From Xanthomarina gelatinilytica (GTDB taxonomy: Bacteria > Bacteroidota > Bacteroidia > Flavobacteriales > Flavobacteriaceae), in the NCBI RefSeq assembly GCF_000348685.1, contig NZ_ANLA01000020.1, positions 1 to 64,000 on the forward strand: a stretch of 64,000 nucleotides of DNA, given 5' to 3'. A program made the position numbers and the translations under genes. Numbering within the stretch: position 1 is the stretch's first letter; the number at the start of each line of letters is the position of its first letter. The notes beneath the pieces are model-generated. The model was given only the letters and a program-made list of their open reading frames with translations. It ran no database searches and was not told where the DNA came from. Positions 28,641 through 36,016 of the stretch are shown piece by piece.

Positions 28641-29890
28641 ACGTACTCTTAAAATCAGCCACAATTATTGACTCTAAAAGTGATTTTCACAATCAAACAG
28701 TCGATATCCTTATTGAAAATGGTGTGATTTCACAAATTTCAAAAGCCATAAAAAATTCCAAAAACATTAAGGAAATCCATTTAGACAATTTACATGTTTC
28801 ACAAGGTTGGTTTGATAGTAGTGTTAGTTTTGGTGAACCTGGTTACGAAGAAAGGGAAACCATAGAAAACGGTTTAAGAACAGCTGCGCTTTCTGGGTTT
28901 ACTTCTGTGGCACTTAACCCTAACACCAATCCAGTAATAGACTGCAATGCAGATGTGTCCTTTATAAAAAGTAAGGCAAAAAAACACGCTGTAAGCCTCT
29001 ACCCTATTGGTTCTTTAACAAAAGAAGGCAAAGGCATTGACCTGGCTGAACTTTTTGATATGAAACAGGCTGGAGCCATAGCTTTTGGTGATTATAAAAC
29101 GTCTATAGATAACCCAAACTTGCTTAAAATTGCCTTACAGTATGCCAGCAATTTTGATGGATTGGTACTTTCTTTTCCTCAGGAAAACAAAATTTCGGGC
29201 AAAGGTGTCATGAACGAAGAATTCACAAGTACCTCTTTAGGCTTGAAAGGCATTCCCAACATGGCAGAGGAACTGCAAGTTGCAAGGGATTTGTTTTTAC
29301 TGGAATATACCGAAGGGAAACTACATATTCCTACCATTTCCACAGCAAAATCCGTTGAACTTATTCGGGCAGCCAAACAAAAAAAACTAAATGTAAGTTG
29401 CAGTGTGGCCATTCATAATTTAATATTAACTGATGAAGCCTTAACCACCTTCAACACCAATTGCAAAGTACTGCCTCCTTTGCGTACGCAAAAGGATATT
29501 GATACCTTGATAGAAGGATTGAAAGATGGTACAATTGATATGGTAACAAGCGACCACAATCCCATGGATATTGAGCATAAAAAAATAGAATTTGATTTAG
29601 CAGCTTATGGAACCATTGGTTTGGAATCTGCATTTGGAATTTTAAATACCCATTTTAGCACAAAAAAAACCATTGATTTTTTAACCAGGGGAAAAAATAG
29701 ATTTGGCATAAACACACATGAAATAGCCATTGGAAACAAAGCTGATTTAAGTCTTTTCAATCCAAATGGCTCACAAACATTTACAAAGGAAAATATAAAA
29801 TCCACTTCAAAAAATGCCATTTTTGAAAACCATGAAACCAAAGGACAGGTTTATGGTATTGTATCCAACAACAAACTTGTTTTAAATTAA
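28637..29890 (+). CDS. Dihydroorotase homologue lacking the metal-binding residues
   Basis: A 417-residue amidohydrolase-fold protein aligning with type I dihydroorotases. The metal-binding D-x-H-x-H-x-R motif reads D60-S-S62-V-S64-F-G66, so both His and the substrate Arg are lost. The later His ligands are also missing (LSFPQEN; LHIPTIST), while the TSDHNP aspartate remains. It is therefore predicted to be catalytically dead, like the pseudo-dihydroorotases that assemble with aspartate transcarbamoylase in some bacteria. It overlaps the BatA gene by 4 bp, an odd pairing. Confidence 0.85.
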   Translation: MNVLLKSATIIDSKSDFHNQTVDILIENGVISQISKAIKNSKNIKEIHLDNLHVSQGWFDSSVSFGEPGYEERETIENGLRTAALSGFTSVALNPNTNPVIDCNADVSFIKSKAKKHAVSLYPIGSLTKEGKGIDLAELFDMKQAGAIAFGDYKTSIDNPNLLKIALQYASNFDGLVLSFPQENKISGKGVMNEEFTSTSLGLKGIPNMAEELQVARDLFLLEYTEGKLHIPTISTAKSVELIRAAKQKKLNVSCSVAIHNLILTDEALTTFNTNCKVLPPLRTQKDIDTLIEGLKDGTIDMVTSDHNPMDIEHKKIEFDLAAYGTIGLESAFGILNTHFSTKKTIDFLTRGKNRFGINTHEIAIGNKADLSLFNPNGSQTFTKENIKSTSKNAIFENHETKGQVYGIVSNNKLVLN

Positions 29891-29894
29891 AGAC

Positions 29895-30221
29895 ATGACA
29901 GAACAAACCATTCAAGAAGGAAAAACACTTGCCATTGTTAGTTATTTAACCTTTGTAGGCTTAATAATTGCCATAATCATGAACCTTGAAAAAAGGAATC
30001 CGTTTACCTTTTATCATGTAAGGCAAATGCTGGGATTAATCATCATGCTTATTTTTTCAAATTTGGTGGAAGCCTATGTAAACAGCTGGTTAGGAACCAG
30101 TTTTTGGATTGTAACCTTTGTTTGCTGGTTATTTGGATTGTTTTATGCTGCCAAGGGAGAAGCCAGACCCATTCCTGTTATTGGTGAAAAATTCCAAGAA
30201 TGGTTTAAAAACATTAATTAA
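29895..30221 (+). CDS. Small membrane protein (DUF4870-like)
   Basis: A 108-residue protein with three hydrophobic segments (about residues 12-29, 43-62 and 69-85). The motif RNPFTFYHVRQMLGL is typical of DUF4870/Tic20-like small membrane proteins; it ends in a charged amphipathic tail. Function unknown. It starts 4 bp after the pseudo-dihydroorotase stop and is followed 15 bp later by the esterase gene, so all four genes from BatA onward probably form one operon. Confidence 0.75.
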   Translation: MTEQTIQEGKTLAIVSYLTFVGLIIAIIMNLEKRNPFTFYHVRQMLGLIIMLIFSNLVEAYVNSWLGTSFWIVTFVCWLFGLFYAAKGEARPIPVIGEKFQEWFKNIN

Positions 30222-30236
30222 TAAAAACTATAGATT

Positions 30237-30878
30237 TTGAGTTTATCATATATTACAAGACCTTCAAGCTTAAAGGAAAATGCGCCACTATTAATCATGT
30301 GCCATGGTTATGGAAGTGATGAGAACGATTTATTTTCGTTTGCCTCTGAACTTCCAGACGAACTATTTATCATTTCCCTAAAAGCGCCTTATAAATTACA
30401 ACCTTTCGGGAACGCTTGGTATGCCATAAATTTTGATGCAGAACAAAATAAATGGAGCGATGATGAACAAGCCAAATCCTCTAGGGATTTAATTGCGGGA
30501 TTTATAGATGAAGCTTGTGCCAAATATCCAGTAAACAAAGACAATGTCACACTTTTGGGTTTTAGCCAAGGCACTATTTTATGTTATGCAGTAGCTTTAA
30601 CCTATCCAGAAAAAGTAAAACAGGTTATTGCCTTGAGTGGTTATATCAATGCGAATATAATCCCAGAACATGTCTCTGAAAAAGATTATTCCCATTTAAG
30701 CTTTTATTGTTCTCATGGCAATGTGGACCAAGTATTACCTGTAGAGTGGGCAAGAAAAGCTCCTAAATTTTTAGAAGCTTTAAACATTGATCACACCTAC
30801 TCCGAATTTCCTGTTGGCCATGGTGTGGCACCACAAAATTTCCATGAATTCAGAAAGTGGTTAACTGATAAAATCTAG
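30237..30878 (+). CDS. Alpha/beta-hydrolase (phospholipase/carboxylesterase family)
   Basis: A 213-residue cytoplasmic esterase. LIMCHGYGSDENDLFSFA (oxyanion loop), nucleophile Ser in GFSQGT and the C-terminal GHGVAPQNF histidine are those of the carboxylesterase/acyl-protein-thioesterase family; the acid is probably the Asp in HGNVDQVLP. The start is TTG at 30237. Substrates are not predictable beyond short-chain esters or thioesters. It ends 4 bp from a convergent gene. Confidence 0.87.
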   Translation: MSLSYITRPSSLKENAPLLIMCHGYGSDENDLFSFASELPDELFIISLKAPYKLQPFGNAWYAINFDAEQNKWSDDEQAKSSRDLIAGFIDEACAKYPVNKDNVTLLGFSQGTILCYAVALTYPEKVKQVIALSGYINANIIPEHVSEKDYSHLSFYCSHGNVDQVLPVEWARKAPKFLEALNIDHTYSEFPVGHGVAPQNFHEFRKWLTDKI

Positions 30879-30882
30879 ACTG

Positions 30883-31386
30883 TTATTGAGTTGGATATAA
30901 AAACGAATCGATCAATTTGAATTTTAATTGCTCGTCTTCGGTTATTTCATAACCAATCAATAATTCTCCCCAATATTTTCCATCGGAAAAATTTGCAATG
31001 ATCCATTTATGGTTTAACAACCTGATGGAATTGATCAGCATTTTTCCACCTGTCATGGACGCATAAGGAATCAAAGGATGTTCCTCTCCTTTCATAACAT
31101 TAAGTTCGTAAATTTCGTCTTTTATAAAAGGAATAAGTTCAGACACTTTATAGCCTCTATCTTCAAAATAGCTTAGGGCAGCTTCGGTATGGTCTAATTT
31201 AAATTCTGAAAGAGCCAAAACCTCGTCCCTTAAATTGGAAATGGTATCGTGATAGACTTGGTTTTTTTCCAAACTCCTTTCATATTTTTTATCGTAACTT
31301 TTTATGATATTTTTAGAATTCACATATTGAAATACAACTAGTAAAAGTGTAAAAATAAAGAGGTACATAAATATTCTATTCTTCAT
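30883..31386 (-). CDS. Membrane-anchored protein of unknown function
   Basis: A 167-residue protein with one N-terminal hydrophobic helix (about 5-22), a short coiled-coil-like stretch (about 28-60), then a compact domain including HPLIPYASMTGGKMLINSIR and a WIIANFSDGKYWGELLI beta region. It is likely anchored in the inner membrane facing the periplasm. I do not recognise the domain. Its ATG overlaps the stop of the upstream hydrolase gene (TAATG), so the two are translationally coupled. Confidence 0.72.
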   Translation of the reverse strand: MKNRIFMYLFIFTLLLVVFQYVNSKNIIKSYDKKYERSLEKNQVYHDTISNLRDEVLALSEFKLDHTEAALSYFEDRGYKVSELIPFIKDEIYELNVMKGEEHPLIPYASMTGGKMLINSIRLLNHKWIIANFSDGKYWGELLIGYEITEDEQLKFKLIDSFLYPTQ

Positions 31387-32147
31387 TATATGGTAATTTG
31401 TAAGTTATCGTAAGCCAAAAAAACGTTTTCCGGCAACTGTTGTTGCACTTCGTCATGAAATCCCAATAGATGACTGATATGTGTTAAATAAGCTTTTTTG
31501 GGATTTACTTTTTTTATAAAAGCTAAAGCTTCGTCAAGGGTAAAGTGCGACACATGAGGTTCTTTTTTCAATGCATTCACAACCAATACATCTAAACCTT
31601 TTAGTTTGTCAACTTCTTTGTCTTCAATGGTTTTCATATCTGTTAAGTAAGCAAACCTATCGAACCTAAAACCAAAAACCTGTAAATTGTAGTGTAAGCC
31701 CTTTATAGGAACCACTTTCATATTATGCAGTGAAAAAGGTTTGTTTTTAATTTTGTTAATCAGCACATTGGGAGCTCCGGGATATTTGTTTTCGGTTTCA
31801 AAAATATAGTCAAATCTACGCTTTAGTTCCTTTATAACTCGTTTATGGGCATAAATGGGAATATCGCCTTGTTTAAAAAAGAACGGTCTTATGTCGTCCA
31901 AACCTGCTGTATGGTCTGCATGTTCGTGAGTGAATAATATCCCGTCCATTTTAGTACAGTCTGCCCTAAGCATTTGTTGTCTAAAATCAGGACCACAATC
32001 AATAACGTATGTATAGTTGTCCCATTGAATTAAAACAGAAACCCGAAGGCGCTTATCTTTAAAATTTGAACTTAAACAAACAGGATGAGTGCTTCCAATA
32101 ACTGGGATTCCTTGAGATGTTCCTGTGCCTAAAAATGTAATTTTCAA
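31386..32147 (-). CDS. Metallo-beta-lactamase-fold hydrolase (PhnP/RNase Z-like)
   Basis: A 253-residue enzyme starting from TTG at 32147, MKITFLGTGTSQGIPVIG, which is the canonical N-terminal strand of the fold. Metal ligands are THEHADH, DIRPFF, the Asp in YLTDMKTI and the His in LTHISH. PhnP (cyclic phosphodiesterase) is the nearest named relative, but there are no phn genes here. A frame open to 32219 was rejected: its extra 24 residues precede the conserved first strand and overlap the divergent promoter at 32183-32212. Confidence 0.85.
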   Translation of the reverse strand: MKITFLGTGTSQGIPVIGSTHPVCLSSNFKDKRLRVSVLIQWDNYTYVIDCGPDFRQQMLRADCTKMDGILFTHEHADHTAGLDDIRPFFFKQGDIPIYAHKRVIKELKRRFDYIFETENKYPGAPNVLINKIKNKPFSLHNMKVVPIKGLHYNLQVFGFRFDRFAYLTDMKTIEDKEVDKLKGLDVLVVNALKKEPHVSHFTLDEALAFIKKVNPKKAYLTHISHLLGFHDEVQQQLPENVFLAYDNLQITI

Positions 32148-32182
32148 TGCGAATGATTTTGAAACAAAAATAAGGTTATTTT

Positions 32183-32212
32183 TTTGTTTGACATGGTAAT
32201 TTAATACCTTTG
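32183..32212 (+). promoter_or_regulatory. Strong Bacteroidetes-type promoter
   Basis: -33 TTTG (32183-32186), 18-bp spacer, -7 TACCTTTG (32205-32212), then 26 bp to the ATG at 32239. This is the best consensus match in the window and supports strong constitutive transcription of the following gene. Confidence 0.75.
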
Positions 32213-32238
32213 TCACCAAGATTTAATCCAAATTTACA

Positions 32239-33690
32239 ATGGAAATTAGCTTAAAAGGCGATAAAGAGTTTGAAGAAATACCTTCGATAAAAACAAAAGC
32301 CCTTCGTATAAATCTCAACGAGCACATTTACGGAACCTTTGCCGAAATTGGTGCAGGACAAGAAACTGTAAGACAGTTTTTTAGAGCTGGTGGTGCCTCT
32401 GGAACCATCGCGAAAGCTATGTCTGCTTACGATAAAGATTTTAGTGATGCCATTTATGGTATGGAAGACGATGGACGTTATGTAACCGAAGCACGTTTAC
32501 ATAAAATGTTGGATCATGAAATAAATCTTATTGAAGAAAGGTTAACCAGAGACAAACATCCCAATAAGCTGTTCTTTTCTTATGCCAATACGGTTACCAC
32601 AATAGATTTTGCAAAAAAATACAAAGGTCACGGATGGGTAGGGATTAGATACCAAATTGAACCAAACCAAGACTATAACGAAATAACCTTACACCTTCGT
32701 TTTAAAGAAAACGATGCGCGATTGCAACAGGAAACCTTAGGGGTTTTGGGGACCAATTTAATTTATGGCGCTTATTATAAATATAACGAACCTAAAAAAC
32801 TGTTGCGTTATTTATACGATCATTTGGATAAAGACCAACTGGAAATTGATACCATTAACTTTTCAGGACCCGTTTTTGAAGAAGTGGACAACCGATTGAT
32901 GAGCTTACAGTTGGTGAAAAACGGAATGACAGATGCCGTAATGTTTGCTCCAGATGGCAATAATGTACTTCCTGCCAGAGTGTTGTACAAAAAAAATATT
33001 TTAGCACTACGTGGTAGTTTTAGACCTGTAACAAAGGTAAATATGGACATGTTTCAAAGATCTTACGACATGTTTATTAAAGAGAATAAAGTGGATGTTG
33101 AAAAAACCCAAGTGGTTTTTGAAATTACTTTATCCAACCTACGTGCTGAAGGCGAAATAGATGAACAGGATTTTATGGACAGAGCCAAATTGCTTTGTTC
33201 TTTAGGGCAAACCGTTTTAATCTCAAATTTCCAAGAATATTATAAACTGGTGGAATATTTCTCTCAGTATACCAAGAGCAGAATGGGACTTGCCATGGGA
33301 GTTAACAACCTGGTTGATATTTTTGATGAAAAATACTATCGTCATCTAAGTGGTGGCATTCTAGAGGCCTTTGGTAAATTATTCTTTAAAGATTTGCGCG
33401 TGTACTTATATCCTATGTTAAACGATGATGGTTCCATTACCAATAGTGAAAACCTAAAAGTACACCCTAGAATGAAAGAATTGTACAAGTTCTTTAAATA
33501 CAATGGAAAAGTGGTAGACATTACAGACTACGACGAAAGTAACCTGACAGTATTTTCAAGAAAAGTACTTAAAATGATTTCTGATAGCGAAGATGGTTGG
33601 GAAAGCATGCTTCCTGAAGGGGTCTCTAAATTAATAAAAGAAAAAAGCTTGTTTGGTTACGAGGCCGAAGAAGTTTTTAGAAATGAATAA
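32239..33690 (+). CDS. Conserved cytoplasmic protein of unknown function
   Basis: A 483-residue protein with no signal peptide or membrane segment. Motifs: NEHIYGTFAEIGAGQETVRQ, FFRAGGASGTIAKAMSAYDK, KLFFSYANTVTTIDF, GHGWVGIRYQ, RSYDMFIKENK and a C-terminal SDSEDGWESMLPEGVSKLIK. I recall very similar proteins across Bacteroidetes annotated variously as TonB-dependent receptor or nucleotide adenylyltransferase. Neither fits: it lacks export, plug and barrel features and the adenylyltransferase motifs. The strong promoter and close conservation suggest a basic cellular role. Confidence 0.85.
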   Translation: MEISLKGDKEFEEIPSIKTKALRINLNEHIYGTFAEIGAGQETVRQFFRAGGASGTIAKAMSAYDKDFSDAIYGMEDDGRYVTEARLHKMLDHEINLIEERLTRDKHPNKLFFSYANTVTTIDFAKKYKGHGWVGIRYQIEPNQDYNEITLHLRFKENDARLQQETLGVLGTNLIYGAYYKYNEPKKLLRYLYDHLDKDQLEIDTINFSGPVFEEVDNRLMSLQLVKNGMTDAVMFAPDGNNVLPARVLYKKNILALRGSFRPVTKVNMDMFQRSYDMFIKENKVDVEKTQVVFEITLSNLRAEGEIDEQDFMDRAKLLCSLGQTVLISNFQEYYKLVEYFSQYTKSRMGLAMGVNNLVDIFDEKYYRHLSGGILEAFGKLFFKDLRVYLYPMLNDDGSITNSENLKVHPRMKELYKFFKYNGKVVDITDYDESNLTVFSRKVLKMISDSEDGWESMLPEGVSKLIKEKSLFGYEAEEVFRNE

Positions 33691-33706
33691 CCACAACATA
33701 AATCAT

Positions 33707-33742
33707 AAAAAAAAAGCGACCTGTAACGGTCGCTTTTTTTTA
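33707..33742. terminator. Bidirectional terminator
   Basis: GC-rich 6-bp core GCGACC/GGTCGC extended by flanking A and T runs, 6-nt loop. It separates the convergent 483-residue protein gene and bcp. Confidence 0.9.
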
Positions 33743-34192
33743 TTTTAATATTTGATCAGAATGTGTTTTGGTCTTTACTTTTAAAATAACATCGTCAATT
33801 ATACCTTCTTCATCAATAACAAAAGTGGTTCTATGGATCCCGTCGTATTCCTTACCCATAAACTTTTTTGGACCCCAAACTCCGTAAGCCTCTATCACTT
33901 TTTTATCTTCATCTGCCAATAAGGGATAAGGAAAGTTATATTTATTTTTAAAATTGCTTTGTCTTTTTTCGCTATCGGCACTTACACCCAAAATGTCGTA
34001 TCCTGCTTTTTGAAATTTAGCATAATTATCGCTTAAATTACATGCTTCTGCTGTACAGCCAGGTGTGCTAGCTTTAGGGTAAAAAAACAAGACTAATTTT
34101 TTTCCTTTGTAATCATTCAATGAAATGCTGTTGCCATCTTGGTCTTTGGCAGTAAAATTTGGTGCTTTATCTCCAGGTTTTAAATTTGTCAT
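33740..34192 (-). CDS. bcp: Thioredoxin-dependent thiol peroxidase (Bcp/PrxQ)
   Basis: A 150-residue peroxiredoxin. The peroxidatic Cys46 and resolving Cys51 lie in ASTPGCTAEAC, matching C45/C50 of E. coli BCP. FFYPKASTPGCT, GVSADS and the HRTTFVIDEEG strand are standard. It reduces hydrogen peroxide and organic hydroperoxides in the cytoplasm using thioredoxin. It is divergent from nth, with 42 bp between the start codons holding both promoters. Confidence 0.96.
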   Translation of the reverse strand: MTNLKPGDKAPNFTAKDQDGNSISLNDYKGKKLVLFFYPKASTPGCTAEACNLSDNYAKFQKAGYDILGVSADSEKRQSNFKNKYNFPYPLLADEDKKVIEAYGVWGPKKFMGKEYDGIHRTTFVIDEEGIIDDVILKVKTKTHSDQILK

Positions 34193-34194
34193 AG

Positions 34195-34202
34195 TATCTT
34201 TG
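34195..34202 (+). promoter_or_regulatory. -7 element for nth
   Basis: TATCTTTG, 32 bp upstream of the nth ATG. It overlaps the start region of bcp. No clear -33. Confidence 0.4.
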
Positions 34203-34234
34203 TTTAGATTTCAATTTTTGTAAAAATACAACTT

Positions 34235-34894
34235 ATGACCAAGCAAGAAAAGGTAGATTATGTTATAAATAAGTTAAACGAGTTATATCCAACCATTCCT
34301 GTGCCTTTAAACCATAAAGACCCTTACACCTTACTCATAGCTGTACTGTTATCTGCACAAAGCACAGATGTACGTGTCAATCAAATTACTCCCTTATTAT
34401 TTGAAAAAGCCGATAATCCCTATGATATGGTAAAATTAACCGTAGAAGAGATTAGAGAAATTATAAAACCTGTAGGTTTATCTCCCATGAAAAGCAAAGG
34501 CATACATGGACTTTCTAAAATACTTATTGAAAAACATGATGGGAAAGTTCCTAAAACTTATAAGGAGCTTGAAGAATTACCTGCTGTTGGACATAAAACA
34601 GCTGCTGTTGTTTTATCGCAAGCATTTGGTATCCCAGCCTTTCCGGTAGATACACATATACATAGATTAATGTATCGTTGGGGATTTACAAATGGTAAAA
34701 ATGTGGTTCAAACAGAAAAAGATGCCAAGCGCTTGTTTCCCAAAGAACTATGGAACGATTTACATCTCCAAATAATTTGGTATGGACGAGAGTATTCTCC
34801 GGCAAGAGGTTGGGATTTAAACAAGGACATCATTACCAGAACCATAGGAAGAAAAAGTGTTTTAAAAGCACACCCACAGTATGTGGCTAACTAA
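34235..34894 (+). CDS. nth: Endonuclease III without Fe-S cluster ligands
   Basis: A 219-residue base-excision repair glycosylase/AP-lyase. The helix-hairpin-helix ELPAVGHKTAAVV with catalytic K121 and the PVDTHIHR aspartate D139 align with K120 and D138 of E. coli Nth. The C-terminal region that in E. coli holds C187-x6-C194-x2-C197-x5-C203 reads GREYSPARGWDLNKDII and has no cysteine at all. The enzyme is therefore predicted to be active without a [4Fe-4S] cluster. It excises oxidised pyrimidines. Confidence 0.93.
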   Translation: MTKQEKVDYVINKLNELYPTIPVPLNHKDPYTLLIAVLLSAQSTDVRVNQITPLLFEKADNPYDMVKLTVEEIREIIKPVGLSPMKSKGIHGLSKILIEKHDGKVPKTYKELEELPAVGHKTAAVVLSQAFGIPAFPVDTHIHRLMYRWGFTNGKNVVQTEKDAKRLFPKELWNDLHLQIIWYGREYSPARGWDLNKDIITRTIGRKSVLKAHPQYVAN

Positions 34895-34952
34895 CTTTGT
34901 TTTGAATCCTGATATTATAAAATCCATACTATTTTATGAACATATTAAAAAC

Positions 34953-34985
34953 AAAAAAGTCCTAACGACTAATTAGGACTTTTTC
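34953..34985. terminator. Bidirectional terminator
   Basis: 8-bp stem AGTCCTAA/TTAGGACT with a 7-nt loop and flanking A and T runs. It separates nth from the convergent 48-aa gene. Confidence 0.88.
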
Positions 34986-34990
34986 AAAGT

Positions 34991-35137
34991 TTAGTTGAGA
35001 AGTGCTTCAAACTTCATCTTATTACAATTTATAACACTTAAAGCCTTCGAATAATTAAGAAGAAACTGTATGGTTTCCTCTTTTGGGTTCAAATCAATTT
35101 GCTTTTGGGGATTTTTTTGAGAGTAAAGTTTTGCCAT
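34991..35137 (-). CDS. 48-residue conserved-looking small protein
   Basis: ATG at 35137 opens MAKLYSQKNPQKQIDLNPKE, then ETIQFLLNYSKALSVINCNK and MKFEALLN, stop at 34991. I recall very similar 45-50-residue proteins (with a QFLLNYSKAL core) in other flavobacteria downstream of the same sigma factor gene. One amphipathic helix is likely and there is no signal peptide. It lies 57 bp after the sigma factor stop and directly before a terminator, so it is probably the last gene of that transcript. Confidence 0.7.
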   Translation of the reverse strand: MAKLYSQKNPQKQIDLNPKEETIQFLLNYSKALSVINCNKMKFEALLN

Positions 35138-35194
35138 TAAATATGTTTTATGGGTTTATTTACAATCCTAACGCAGCAAATTTATTTTTATTGT

Positions 35195-35779
35195 TTAATT
35201 GGTTAAAATTATATTATGTTTATCTATTATTTTTCTCATGTTAATTAACGCGTAACGCATTCTCCCTAAGGCAGTATTGATACTTACACCTGTTTTATCG
35301 GAAATTTCCTTAAAGCTCATATCTTTGTACATACGCATCATCAAAACCTCCTTTTGGTCTTCTGGCAACTCCTCAATGACTTTTCTAATATCAGATTCCA
35401 CTTGATCTTTTATAATACTTCGTTCGGCATCCAAGGTGCTGTCGCTCAACACAGAAAAAATATTAAAATCTCCAGTATTGCTAAATTTGGGCATACGTGT
35501 GTTTTTTCTAAAATGGTCTATCACCAAATTATGGGCAATGCGCATAACCCAAGGCAAAAATTTACCTTCTTCGTTATATTTCCCTTTTTTTAAGGTTCTT
35601 ATAACTTTAATAAAGGTGTCCTGAAAAATATCTTCGGCCACATCTTTATCATAAACTTTGGAATAAATAAAGCTGTAAATACGTTGCTTGTGCCTATTAA
35701 TTAAAACCTCTAGAGCAGGTTCCTCTCCTTGGATGTAGTTACTAACCAAAGTAGCATCAGTGATAAGTTCGTTTTGCAT
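35195..35779 (-). CDS. ECF-type RNA polymerase sigma factor
   Basis: A 194-residue sigma-70 family protein with region 2 (about 20-90; AEDIFQDTFIKVIRTLKKGK and LPWVMRIAHNLVIDHFRK) and region 4 (about 130-180; LPEDQKEVLMMRMYKDMSFKEISDKTGVSINTALGRMRYAL). There is no anti-sigma gene next to it, and I recall this lineage as a conserved stand-alone flavobacterial sigma factor. The start MQNELITDATLV was chosen; six more codons are open upstream to 35797. It shares its transcript with the 48-residue protein. Confidence 0.88.
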   Translation of the reverse strand: MQNELITDATLVSNYIQGEEPALEVLINRHKQRIYSFIYSKVYDKDVAEDIFQDTFIKVIRTLKKGKYNEEGKFLPWVMRIAHNLVIDHFRKNTRMPKFSNTGDFNIFSVLSDSTLDAERSIIKDQVESDIRKVIEELPEDQKEVLMMRMYKDMSFKEISDKTGVSINTALGRMRYALINMRKIIDKHNIILTN

Positions 35780-35962
35780 AATCATTACTTTAAACATAAA
35801 GAAGCCCTTTATGTCTGGGGTTTAAACTATTTTAAAAGTAATATTATGCTATAGGCTAGACGTGTGATTATAAGTTTAGTAAGTCCCAAATATAACAACA
35901 ATCATTTGTATTTTGCAAATAAAATTTTATTATTTCTAAAAAAATATTCGATAAGGAACAAT

Positions 35963-35993
35963 TTTTTAGGCTGATTTACTTATAGTATCTTTG
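35963..35993 (+). promoter_or_regulatory. Promoter of uvrA
   Basis: -7 TATCTTTG (35986-35993) with TTTT (35963-35966) 19 bp upstream. The uvrA ATG is 24 bp further on. Confidence 0.55.
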
Positions 35994-36016
35994 CAAAATT
36001 ATTGCTATAACTATTT

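Noticed and set aside
32148-32219. 24-residue N-terminal extension of the metallo-beta-lactamase-fold gene
   Set aside because: It lies before the conserved first strand and overlaps the divergent promoter at 32183-32212.
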